64,000 nucleotides of DNA from Pithys albifrons albifrons (taxonomy: Eukaryota > Chordata > Aves > Passeriformes > Thamnophilidae): the NCBI RefSeq assembly GCF_047495875.1, contig NC_092474.1:2435001-2499000 (forward strand), written 5' to 3'. The notes beneath the pieces are model-generated. The model worked only from the letters and a program-made list of their open reading frames with translations. It was not told where the DNA came from and searched no databases. This document shows, piece by piece, positions 49,925-60,615 of this stretch. Positions within the stretch are counted from its first letter, which is position 1. Each line of letters begins with the position of its first letter. The translations under genes and the position numbers were made by a program.

Positions 49925-50208
49925 GTGGTCTCTGAGAGCCCCCCAGAAAGGACACACAGGGACCACCAGAGAAGGCAGGAACAAAGAGGAAGTTTAATCA
50001 GGGGTACAGGTTTATATGGACTTTGGAGGGATACAAACTCACCAAAAAGGGACAAGGGGGGGAGTCTGAATTTGTGCCAACAGGAGTAAGGGGATTTACA
50101 TTCGATGGGAGAGGGTTTCAGGTAACATGAGGTCACTGTCCTTCTCCCAGCCCCCTGGCCTGGCAGGGAGTTATGGGAAGAAGAAGCAATGACAATGCAG
50201 TTTTTACA
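49925..50208 (-). mobile_element. Probable LTR of an endogenous retrovirus
   Basis: Read on the minus strand, the segment begins TGTAAAAACTGCATTGTC. It then has a C-rich U3-like part, a CCATATAAACC TATA-type signal (near 50010-50020), an ATTAAA signal about 14 bases later, a T/C-rich stretch, and a likely end at GAGACCACA. This U3-TATA-R-polyA-U5 order is what makes it LTR-like. The start is fairly clear, but the end is uncertain and I could not match a target-site duplication or a primer-binding site. A perfect 10-bp direct repeat (TCAGTCCATT) lies at 49875-49884 and 50210-50219, flanking a slightly larger interval, and may mark the true insertion or be chance. No viral gene is present. Confidence 0.45.
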
Positions 50209-50604
50209 TTCAGTCCATTCAAACCACATTAAAAACATCAGTTGCTAAAGCATTCTCAGTGGCTGGTGGATTTTCTTCATCAGCCCATTTCTGACATGAC
50301 ATTCTCCAAGCCATGTATTGAGAATGCATTGCTACAAAGCAGGCATCAGGTTTTTGCTGTTCTGTTACCTGGGTGAGAAGCATCTGCAGTGTGTGCAGTG
50401 AGTAAATGAGGAAGCAAACAGAAGCCCCTACAGACCAGCTGCTTCTGTTTTCCCACTGCTGCACGATTGATACCTTGGGGTCTACTCAGGCTGCAAGCAG
50501 GTGTCTGTCCTCCCAGAGAGGAAATGGGGCTGCTGTTGGCATTCTTCTTTCTCACGTCTTTCTGCTGGCCAGAAAAGAGGCTTTTACCTCTAGCATTTTG
50601 TTCT
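50209..50604. other. Unique non-coding sequence between LTR and CR1 relic
   Basis: The composition is ordinary, with overlapping short frames on both strands and nothing recognisable. Confidence 0.45.
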
Positions 50605-50770
50605 CATTACAGAAAGCATATTGAAGAATTAGAAAAGGTGCAGGAGAGAGTAACTAGTAGGATAAAAGGTCTTCGGTTTAGAGCCATTTGGAGAGGTTAA
50701 GAAAATTAGGCTTGAATTCATTACAAGACAGGAGATTGAGAGGACATGATTGAATTGTAAACTTGTAGGG
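50605..50770 (+). repeat. Degenerate CR1 LINE coding fragment
   Basis: The conceptual translation of 50611-50670 reads KHIEELEKVQERVTSRIKGL, which lines up with the conserved CR1 segment '[13 protein letters not shown]' just downstream of the reverse transcriptase core. The following bases give RLKKIRLEF...RQEIER after a frame interruption, lining up with '[19 protein letters not shown]' in the same order. The copy is much more diverged than the one at 58-59 kb, with stops and at least one frameshift, so it is an old, inactive fossil. Homology beyond about 50770 is not visible. Confidence 0.55.
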
Positions 50771-53700
50771 AAGGTGGACAGAGCCGAAGGTGTGAGTGGG
50801 AGCAAGTTAGAAATAGCATGTGAGCTGAAACTTAAGAAACAGAGATGGAAGAAGGTGGAAAAAGTACTGCATGAAGTGGATTTTTCAAAGGAAGTACAAG
50901 CAATAGTTTTTAGACAAAAGAAGAATGAAGTGGAAAACCTGAGCATTGGTAGGATGCTGTTCAGAGCCTCAAAACCAGCCTGTATGTTCAGCTGTTACTG
51001 GTGTTTTAAGTGGAAGTTACAGCCCATACATGACTTTATCCCCAAAAGTGGAGGAAGTGCTGGGTCCCTTGCCCAGCTGGACACAATATTGGTGTCTGCT
51101 GTGTCAGCACATCTGGAAGGTGAGGAACTGATGTGACCATACAAGGCAGCTCCAAAGCCACCAGTGATAGAGCAACATTTTGGTTGAGAACTTCTGCAAA
51201 TGGACTGTGCCACTGTAATGGACATGGACTAATGAGAGTTGGCATAAATTGATGCCACCCTGATTAAAACAGGCCTATGACAGACGGAGTCTTCTAATAA
51301 TGGTGACTTTGTTCTTCTAAATATTGTGCCTGTTCTTATGGTTTTAAAAGGTCTGTGGCAGTTGTGTTCCAAACTGTGAGTCCTTTTGGACTGAGTCTCG
51401 TGTGAATGTGTCTGGGGGTGAGGCCAGTTCCCTGTCTCTGTGTGCTGTGTTTGACTGTTGGACATGGGTAAACGCAGCAGTTCTGCTCTCAGTGGGTTTG
51501 GGTTTGTTCCATATGTGCTCAGCAAACCTTTCTCCTTAATCAGAATGAAATCTCTGCCTTTCACAGATGCTACCCAACTCTCCAAGAGAGAGTGCCAGAA
51601 AATAAATGAACCCTTTTCTCACCTGCACAAAAGTCATCTCAGAACCCCCAGGTGATCTTGCAGCTCATGAGATTTAAACTGCAGCCAGACCAAGAAACAA
51701 GGACTCGGATTTTTGCGTCTCACGTTGAATTTTACCCCAATTGTCGTGGAGTTCAGAGAAGTGTAATTCCAGGGTCTGGTGTTTCCTGGTGCCAGGAGCT
51801 GGCACTGGAAACAAGGTGGGACCACAGCTGCTGAGCATGTGCTGCTTGCAGATGCAGGAAGGGAAATGTAAAGCCTGGAAGGATGCTCTGGATTATCATT
51901 TGCAGAAACACTGCAGAGGGAGCCTAGAAAGAATTGAGTTTGTCAGATTTCCCATCCTCTCTTCTATTTGGAACAAGGATTGGAAACTCCCGTGGGGCCA
52001 ACAGTATTTACACAGCTGACAACTTTCATTTGGAAGCTGCAAATGGACATTTAACTCTACAAGCAAAACACCCTAGTGAGGTGAAAGGGCTGTGGTAAAG
52101 ACACATTAATTGGCAGGCTCTCTCCTTGACAAAGTCGTGTTGTCATGATATGTGTTAATGATTTGGGGAATGGCCATGCAACAAGGGAGAGCTCACTGCA
52201 GGCAGTTCTACGATTGATGTTGGGGAAGTGGCCAGAGTGCAGCCTGATCTTTAAAAGGCAACCTCTCATGCCTATCCCCTTCATGACCTCTGTAGGGCCC
52301 TGCAGCAGCTCTACCAGTGGCTCCAGCAAAGAAGCACAGGAACGATTTTCCTTAAGTACGGTTTGTTCCCCAGAGCTGCCATAAACCCAGCTGATGTGAT
52401 TACAGCAGTTCCCTGTAAAGGAATCTCAAAGTCTGTCCAACTACCTGCAGCTTTGAACATTGCCTGTGCTGATTCCCTTGTGCCCTCCAGCATGCAAGAG
52501 TGGCCCCTTGAGGGTCATGACAACCAGTGTGAATTGAAGTGGTCCCTGGCCCAAATCACAGCACCCAACGTAGTTCCTGAACAGTGTAGGTCAGGTTCAT
52601 GTGCAACTGTACCTAAAAGATACCTTTATATCCCCTGTTGTCTCTGCTGTTTTCCATCTGGATCAAAAGCTCTGAGGGATTCCCCATAAATCAAATGCAC
52701 AACCTAGTTCTTTTTGCAAAAGCAAAAAGTCCTTAGTTCACCCCTTTGGGTTGTATTTGCTCTTACACTTTGTGTTTGCTCCAAAATGGAGAGATTAATA
52801 ATATCCTGTTGGCTTAAGGCTTCTTTTTGACAGCCTTATCAAGTTATTAAATGTAATTCTGAGTTGCTACTGATTTTCAGTTTAAGAAATAGAGGAGTTT
52901 GGAAAAGGTTGAGAATCATGGTGCTATCCTGTATTCCCACAGCATCCTTCCTTGGCTTGCACTGGCTTCCTGCAGTGTTGAATTGCTGTTCTTCAGAGCA
53001 GGACTCTGTACCCTCTCTGTGAGGGAGGTGTTCAGACATGTTATTGCCCACGTGTGTGAGCCTGGGGGAAAGGTTGCATCCTCTTTCTAGCACCTGCCTG
53101 GTGCACAAGCTGGATAAATAAATAAGCCTGCAGCCTCTCATAATAAAATATGTTTGTTGCTCCAGTTATTCTGCTGAGTTACAACTTTGGGAGTCAGAGT
53201 AGCCTCAGTATCTTCTGTATGGAATCCGTGCAGCTGAGGCTGGTGACACAGAGCTGTATTTTACATGGGTGAAGCTGCTATTGTAAATTATACCACATTA
53301 AGTGCTGAGCTCTTTGCTTCTAGGGTCTGTTTAACATTTGGCAGCATTGAACGAAATAGCAGCTGAATATGAGAGGGGGAGCACGACTGTCAGGTCAGCT
53401 AAAAGAACTGTGCTGCCTTTTCCTCTGCCTCAATTCTTAACAGCAGTGTAGTTACAACTACAAACTTGAGTCTATCTGAATGAAATTTGATCAAACACGT
53501 TTAGTTGATTAGTGGCAGTGCTTTTACCATTCTCTGAATGTCATCTTTTACTGGACAGAAATCAGGCTGTAATTTTATATTATCCTGTACTGGGTTTATT
53601 CTTTAATTTCATGGCCATTATTGTCCATCTTCTTTATATCTAATGAAACTTTCATTCAGTAAAATTGATATTCTTTTCTATATGCTGTGATTAGTGTCAA

Positions 53701-53838
53701 TGCAAATCTGAGTGACTCTGGTTAAGCCTAAACTTCCTGGCAGCACTGACTCTGTTTTTATAGTGTGCCTCCATCTGTGAATGCCTTCTGACTTTACCAG
53801 TGTAGGGGAGAGATGTAGCAGATTCTCAGCATCCTTTG
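50771..53838. other. Unique non-coding sequence, no gene seen
   Basis: A 128-codon frame at 50750-51136 (plus) continues from the CR1 relic but has no recognisable CR1 or host content. Other frames (51229-51585 minus, 52363-52689 plus) are featureless. The interval 53440-53700 is AT-rich. No further repeat family was recognised. Confidence 0.45.
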
Positions 53839-53917
53839 GCTGTCCATGTAACCTTGGTCACATCACTTAACCTGGCCATGCCTCACTAACAAGTGCTTTA
53901 TCTGTCACTGTGGTGTA
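53839..53917 (+). repeat. Ancient MIR-type SINE relic
   Basis: The order GCTGTCCATGTAACCTTGG, TCACATCACTTAACCT, CATGCCTCA, then TTATCTGTCACTGTGG follows the MIR core 'agctgtgtgaccttgggcaagt..cttaacctctctgtgcctcagttt..tcatctgtaaaatggg' block by block. MIR elements predate the bird-mammal split, so a worn copy in a bird is expected. It has no coding capacity. Some MIR copies have been recruited as enhancers, but nothing here shows that. Confidence 0.6.
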
Positions 53918-55305
53918 TTTGTGTGTTATGCTTCTGGAGGCAGAGCGTGTGTAGCACAATTGGATTCCATCCCTGTTGCACGGTATAGGTGCTCTTTCTC
54001 ACAAATATCAACAATAAATGCTGCTAGGATGGCAAGAGAGTTTTATTTTCCTATGTGTGGCCATGTGTACACGCAGAGCCCAGTGCAGAGCTGTGCCCTG
54101 TCCCTCATTAGAACCAGCACATTGTTTCTTGGCACTGCTGTTCTCTAGCTCTGTCCCTGCTCATTTAGTTTCCAGAGTTAAATGGTAGCTGTTAATTACT
54201 TTGCACATATGCTGGGTTTTCACTGGAATGGGGGCACTGCTTGGCTCAGAACAGCTATGCACCATTGATGAGGAGCTCATTTCCTCTGGCAGTGTGTCAG
54301 AAACACACTTTTCCAGCTGACCTGCGTGGTCACAGAGTGCTGGTTGACATCACTGCTCCTACAGGAGCGCAGCCTGCCCGGGCTGTCTCATCAGTGCAGC
54401 AGGCGGGGCTGGAGCTCCTTCCCGGAATGGAAACGCGGCACACAACTGTGCTCTGCCACAGCAGAAAAGATCCTCCCGTGCTAGCAAAAGCTTTCACAGG
54501 CCAGCAGGCAGGAAAAACGTTCACATCTTCTCAGGCAGAAAGCCATCAGTTGGGTGCTGGTGCTAATTAGCAAAATTCTGATTAAGTCATTGGAGCAGTG
54601 CCAGCTTGTACCAGATGAGGAGCTGGTCTATCTGGAGTTGGTTGATATGGCACAATATAGTGTGGGCTGAGAGAACCCAGGGCATGTGGTTTGCTGAAAG
54701 CAGAGCCCAGAGCAACAGCCATGTAATCCCAGTACCAATTTAGTCTGGGTGTTTTTCTGGTACTTTATTTGCTCATTGTATTTCTATATCTACCTACCTC
54801 AATTTAAAACAGAATATCTTTGGATATATGCATGTCCCTCCCTTTCCAGTGTGTACTGAGGGTTGCTAAAGCCTGCAAGAACCAGCAGCGTGTGGTTAAT
54901 CTGTGAGCTGCACACAGACACACTGGTTGCCTTGGAGGATGCCCTGGGGAAAGGAGGACTATGGGCCCTGTACTCCACTCCTAAGGGAGCAGCTTAGGAA
55001 ATAGGTTTATTCCCCTTCCAGCTCATCAAACATTATATTTATAGGAAAAATAAATCAAATACAGCCAAAACACAGTCATTTATTTTTTTTGAAACATTTG
55101 GAATTCTTTTCAGCTCGGTCATATGTTCTTAATATAGTATCTTAACATTTCCAACTATCCATCACTTTAGTCTTCCAGTTACCCCTTGCCCACACAGATA
55201 CGTTATTCTGCTTTAGTGTCTGAAAATGTTTCTAGATTTAATGAGTAAATCACCCTCTGTAGAAAGGCATGAGTTTACAGTGTGTTAGGCTTCTTGCAAG
55301 GAACT
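53918..55305. other. Unique non-coding sequence, no gene seen
   Basis: A moderately GC-rich interval at 54330-54480 contains a few CpGs and a 109-codon plus-strand frame without recognisable content. The rest is ordinary or AT-rich. Confidence 0.5.
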
Positions 55306-55366
55306 CCATCCATCCATCCATCCATCCATCCATCCATCCATCCATCCATCCATCCATCCATCCATC
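55306..55366. repeat. (CCAT)n microsatellite, about 15 copies
   Basis: This is a perfect tetranucleotide run of 61 bases. It creates open frames reading Ser-Ile-His-Pro repeats on the plus strand, which are artefacts of the repeat and not a protein. A perfect run of this length is likely to vary in copy number between individuals. Confidence 0.95.
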
Positions 55367-58261
55367 TCTGTTTTTCTTTCTTGTTCATTACTGGTACCTA
55401 CATACCTACTGGGAAGCTCAGAGGGGAAAGTTCATGGGGCAATATTTTTTGTCCTTGCAAGTTCATTACAGAGATGAATAGTTTAGCAATATGAATTAAA
55501 CAAAAGTAAACATTATTATACTTTTAAAGCACAAAATTTGACCTATTTCTCTTCCTCCTCATCTAGCTAAAGCCCACACAGTTATGCCCTTGATACTCAT
55601 CCCATGAAAACACTCAGCAGTTATAAGTTTGAGCTTATTAAATAAGTGGAGACTAATGTATAGTCCTTTGTTGTCCTAAAGTACTCTTCTTAATAAGAAC
55701 TTAAGTACCAGGACCTCTGATTTTAATGTCAAGCTAAACTGAGTTGGGAGGGTGATATTCTTCAAGCTATGGACTAAAAAGCCTCTTTTGTAGCTACAGT
55801 GTCACTGACCACATTGGCCTTTCCCAACTAAACTCTGTGTTTCCTCTTTTTGGGGTCAGATGCACGAGCAATGAGATTGGTCCTGCATAAACAGATGATC
55901 TGAACCCTGGTCATTGGGATACCCTCAGTCTCATGCTGGGTGGGTGGCCAGGGTAGAGCTGGCTAATCTGCATGCACAGGAAGCCCTTTCCTTGTCATTT
56001 GGGTGGCAAAGCCTGTGGCATGAAATACAGAAGCTCTGGAGCAATGCTACATAGTACTTGATTGCAAAAAAAAAAGAAGAACACATCCAGAAACAATGAG
56101 TACATTGGAAAAATGGACTGTCAGAAGAGAACAAAAGCCTGATTATGTGGAGTAATGGAAGAACTGTGGTAGTTTGTCACCACATCTCTGGAGATGGCTC
56201 TGGTTTTCGTTCTCAAGAAAATGACCATTTCAGCTTCACTTGCAATATTTTGCAATTTTTATCAAAGACAAAAGGTGTCATTCAGTGTCATGCTGGATTA
56301 ATGTTTGTTGATTTGAATCTGCTGCAGACTGAAATCATGTTTGGGATTTTTTCCCCTGCTTTTCATGATGGTTCCCAAACAATTATTTGAAACAGTGAAA
56401 TGTGTAAATGCTCCTCAGAATTCGTGAGAAGTTTAAGAGAACCTACAGAAGTGAGAGGAATAATAAGATGTGCACAACTGTTGTAGACATTTTAGAGAAC
56501 TTGTTGCCATCACAACTCTGGGGAAAAACAAGAAATCAGAGCCTGGAAGCACTGCCTATCTAGGGCTATGGGACTATCAGCTTAGGGTTGCAAGGCTAAA
56601 AGGGATGACTGGCTAGAGAGATGTAATGGAAAGTGCTCTGGGAATGAATTCAGCAACTGAAGGGCCCTTGGATACAATGAAGGTAAAGGTATAAAGAGAC
56701 AAGTCAGTGACCCTTTAAGGAATTGCCTTTCCAAATCATCTGTGAAGTGATCAAAATGACAGTTTTCACCTTACAGTCAGCTGGTGCTTGAGCATTATGG
56801 AGAGCTTTAGGTACAGATTCCTTTTTTGGCTGGTTCAGGTGGGAGGATGGCTGACTGAAGCTTGTGATGTCTGTAACAGTCAAAGACAGGTCTGCCTCTG
56901 TCACATGAAATGAAGTCAAAGGCCTGGGTTTTCAGGTAGGCCCTTCACTAGAGCAGTATTCCACTGGAGCCCATGGTACCATCTCAGTGCTTGTGTTAAT
57001 GAACAGTTCTCTTTGTTGGCCAGCAAGTGTTTGCTCAAAAATGGATAGTTCATCTTCTGAGCTGCAGAGCTGCATCTGCTCTCCATGTTGTTATGTAGGG
57101 AAGGGGAAATCTTAGCAGTTCGGAGGGCAGAAGGAAATGAAGCTTGCAGATGTCTGTGTGCAGTGTCACAAGGAACACACGTGGCTACCATGTCTGCAGC
57201 CCAAGGACATCCCTCACTTCCATGTCTTGGGAATCAACCACATTATTTGAGGTTTTGCTGCACTGACTTGATAATAGGTTGGTGATATTGTTTTTTCCCT
57301 TTTTCTCTCTTGGCAATTACATGAAACAATTTTCCTCGACCTTCCTATTTTTTTCCCCTTTTTTGTTTGAATAATGAGTTGGAATTCTCCTCTATGGAGT
57401 TCTACTTTTTTTTTTGTGCTGTTCTCTGTGATGAGTGTGGGAAGGTTTGTCTCCCCCAGCTGCCTTCATTGTGGCCAGCTGCAGAACAATTGGTGAGACA
57501 CCATCTGGCTGTCCCTAATTTTCACCAGCTGTAGGTATAATCAGCAGTATGATTGCAAAGTCCCTCTTCCTTCCATACAAAAACCTTGGAAAACAAATGC
57601 AGTGGTGCATGGTAATGGGAGATTGAAAACACAACTTCTTTTTCAGAGGGGTGCAAGACCTGCATCACGTTATTTTTGTACAAGTTTGAAAGCATCTGGG
57701 TTGATGTGCATCTGGTGAAGGAGCTGCTGCTGTTCAGCTGCTGCAGCTTACCTGGGCTTGGCATTTCTCAGTGCAGGTGGGAAGGGAGAGGGAGACACAA
57801 GCACAATGAGGTTTGCTGTTTGTTCCTCCTAGTGCTCTCAAAGAGGCACAGAGAACTCCTTTTCTACGTGTTTTTGCCTGTTTAAATGCATTTAGATTTT
57901 AATATCTTAAATTTAGAGAATGCTTTCTAAGTGTCCAGCCAGTCAGGGCTTACCATGTTGCCTCATGTGGAAGTCAGCAAGATAATGGTTAATTTGTGTT
58001 TATTTTGACTCATTAAAAGTATCAGGATTAAGCCCTGCCTGTGCTACTCTCTGCACCTTCCTTGCCACTTTAGTTGGGATATTTCAGCACCTGTAGCTCC
58101 CATTGTCTCAGCTGCTAAAACATTCCAGAACAGCCCAAGTGGGAGAGTTTCTTTTACTGGCTTTTACCTTGGAGCTTACCTGGATTTTAGCAGATCTGAA
58201 TGTGTTGTACTTTTCCAAAAGTAGTCACTGGTGGCATGATCTGCTCCTGCTGTTTCATAAA
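55367..58261. other. Unique non-coding sequence, no gene seen
   Basis: The sequence is AT-rich near 55480-55560, with T-rich runs at 57290-57415. Open frames are all under 100 codons and featureless. The string TACCTGGATTTTAGCA at 58179-58194 resembles the CR1 reverse transcriptase 'YLDFS' segment and may belong to the CR1 copy that follows, separated by a deletion or rearrangement. Confidence 0.5.
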
Positions 58262-59224
58262 ATCAGGTAGGCCAGTCCAGTTTAACATCTTTATTGATGA
58301 TTTAGATGAGGGGATTGAGTCCATCATCAGCAAATTTGCTGATGACACCAAGTTGGGAGGGAGTGTCGATCTGCTGGAAGGCAGGAGGGCTCTGCAGAGG
58401 GATCTGGAGAGACTTGAGAGATAGGCTGATTCCAGTGGGATGAAGTTCAACAAGACCAAGTGCAGGTCCTGCCCTTTGGCCACAACAACCCCCTGCAACG
58501 CTCCAGGCTGGGCACAGAGTGGCTGGAGAGCAGCCAGGCAGAGGAACCTGGGGGGACTGAGGGACAGGAAGCTCAACATGAGCCAACAGTGTGCCCAGGT
58601 GGCCAAGAAGGCCAATGGGATCCTGGCCTGGATCCAAACTAGCGTGGCCAGCAGGCCCAGGGCAGTGACCCTTCCCCTGGACTCTGCCTTGGGGAGGTCA
58701 GACCTTGAGTGTTGTGTTCAGTTCTGGGCCCCTCAGTTCAGAAAGGATATTGAGGTGCTGGAGTGGGACCAGAGAAGAGCAACAAGGCTGGAGAAGGGAC
58801 TGGAGCACAAGTGCTGTGGGGAGAGGCTGAGGGAGCTGGGGGTGTTCAGCCTGGAGAAGAGGAGGCTCAGAGGTGACCTCAGCACTGTCTGGAACTGCCT
58901 GAAGGGAAGTTCTGGCCAGGTGGGGGCTGGTCTCTTCTCCCAGGCACTCAGCAATAGGACAAGGGGGCACGATGGGCTCAAGCTCTGCCAGGGGAAATTG
59001 AAGTTGGATATCAGAAAGAAATTCTTTGCAGAGAGAGTGCTCAGGGATTGGAATGGGCTGCCCAGAGAGGTGGTGGATTCCCCATCCCTGGAGGTTTTTC
59101 AACTGAGCTTGACCGTGGCACTGAGTGCCGTGATCTGGTAAAGGGACTGGAGTTGGACCAAGGGTTGGACTCGATGATCTCGGAGGTCTTTTCCAACCCA
59201 ATCCATTCTATGATTCTATGATTC
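58262..59224 (+). mobile_element. 5'-truncated CR1 non-LTR retrotransposon
   Basis: This CR1 copy begins inside the reverse transcriptase region and runs through the end of ORF2, a short 3' untranslated region and the family-specific tail, two copies of ATTCTATG plus a partial third at 59205-59224. CR1 inserts by target-primed reverse transcription, and 5' truncation and lack of clear target duplications are normal for it. The 3' UTR contains the usual GGTTGGACTCGATGATCTC block. The copy is fairly well preserved compared with the relics at 15.3 and 50.6 kb, so it is younger. It cannot move on its own. Confidence 0.95.
58272..59141 (+). pseudogene. CR1 ORF2 reverse transcriptase C-terminal part, disabled
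   Basis: The frame covers the reverse transcriptase segment with the FADD catalytic box (58335-58346), where two aspartates bind the metal ions, and then the conserved CR1 C-terminal region. That region includes a CVQFWAPQF block, an RRATRL block, a SLEKRRLRGDL block and a WNGLPREVV block. It ends with a natural TAA at 59139-59141. The endonuclease domain and the first half of the reverse transcriptase are absent. A TAG at 58422-58424 replaces a tryptophan expected in the family. Between about 58463 and 58550 the family protein continues in another frame before returning, pointing to two compensating small indels. It is therefore a fossil and not an expressed enzyme. Confidence 0.9.
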
Positions 59225-60369
59225 CCAGAGTTTTGAGGTCCTGCTGGATGAGGACTGAGGGGTTGTCTTGGACTGGTGAAACAGTGACCAAAGTGTGCTG
59301 AAAGCACTTAAAGCCTTTTCTCCTGTAAGCCTCTCTAGTGTAAGTTTGTGTAATGTTCCAGTTGCTTGCATTTGAATTATTTAAATAGTGCAAAGTACAA
59401 ATAGCTAATGAAGCATCTTAATAATAGATTGTAGTGCTAAGGATTATGATAAACCTGCATGGAGATGTAGAGAAGTAACAGAATGGAAGGAGGATTATTG
59501 AAAGCAGGTAACATTTACAGTCTGTTATGCATGTCATGGTTGTTTATTTTTTAGTTAAAGCAGCCAGTATTCGTTCATTCACATCTACCAAAAATCATTG
59601 CAATGGTAAAAATAAAATTTGCTGCTTTTCTCCCATGGAGCTGAAATTTATATTGTCCAGAAGACAATTTGTGAATGTTCCAGAGGCGACAGATATTTCC
59701 ACTTTTGTTAATTGTTTTAGTAGAGGTGTAGGAGGACATGAGGTGTCCCATGATTGTCTCTTCTTCACCACCACAAGAAACCAATTTCAAATGTTTAAGG
59801 TGGAGATGGTGGTGACTTAAAGCTAAATTTTGATTCAGAATGTGTGAGAGGGAAAGGATTTATGTAGTGTGAGCAGTGATGATAATACATTGCTGGTGCC
59901 TGAACAGCTGAGAATCTGCATTTTGCTGCGAGTCTTTCAGACTCCTGAAAAATTCTGGGGCCACACTTGGCCCTGGCCCCTTGCAAAGCCAAGTCCAACA
60001 GTGTGTTTGTCCTTGAAAGGCTTTCAGCATAGTGAGAAAGGCACGTGTGTCCCTGAAGGAATTAGAGTTGAATACAGTTGTGATTTGAGTTTCCTGTGAG
60101 TTTGTGGGCAGGCTGAACTTAGTTCTGGCATTGGGGAACTGCAGATGGCTCAGTCTTTGAAATCTGTCACTGGATGACTCCTTGTTTAAGCCCAGCCTGC
60201 TTGTAGGCCAGAGAAGGATCTATAGCATCCAGCAATTAATGTACTGATTCCTGCCATATAAAAAACCCAAACAAACCATGTTTTGAGACTAAAATAAAAG
60301 GCAACTGAAGGGTATGTGCCTGAGTTTGGTAAGAGCAAAGTTAGTTTAAAAAAAAATACAAAAAGATAA
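59225..60369. other. Unique non-coding sequence, no gene seen
   Basis: Mixed-composition sequence follows the CR1 tail. Short frames (97 codons at most, 59527-59820 plus) have no recognisable content. A-rich runs lie near 60344-60372. Confidence 0.5.
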
Positions 60370-60615
60370 AAAGGTGTTTAATAAAAGCAATCAATTCTAC
60401 GATTATCAAGACCATTAATCTTGCAACTAGTTCTAAGCAAAATAAACTGTCAAAAAAGCCAATCCAAACAACATAAGAAGTCCTCCATTGTGCCTAGCAG
60501 AAAGAGCTGCATAAAAGCTCTTCAGTGGAATTTGAATTTCTGATTAATTAGACTGCAGTGTTAATTAGTGCCAGTAGTCCTGAGACTGATCTGGTAATTA
60601 GGAAGTTGCATATCC
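60370..60615. promoter_or_regulatory. Candidate conserved non-coding element rich in ATTA cores
   Basis: The segment has a high density of homeodomain-type ATTA/TAAT cores (ACCATTAATC near 60410, TGATTAATTAGAC near 60541, GTTAATTAGTG near 60560, GGTAATTAGG near 60593) in non-repetitive sequence. Clusters of such cores are common in developmental enhancers. The evidence is density only, with no alignment. Confidence 0.25.

Noticed and set aside
50750..51136. 128-codon plus-strand frame rich in lysine
   Set aside because: It starts inside a CR1 relic and continues into sequence with no visible CR1 or host protein similarity.
52142..52190. VNDLGNG-like peptide resembling the CR1 'INDLDEG' motif
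   Set aside because: Only a few residues match and no neighbouring CR1 blocks are in order, so it is probably chance.
55269..55494. Two frames reading Ser-Ile-His-Pro repeats
   Set aside because: They are pure translation of the CCAT microsatellite.
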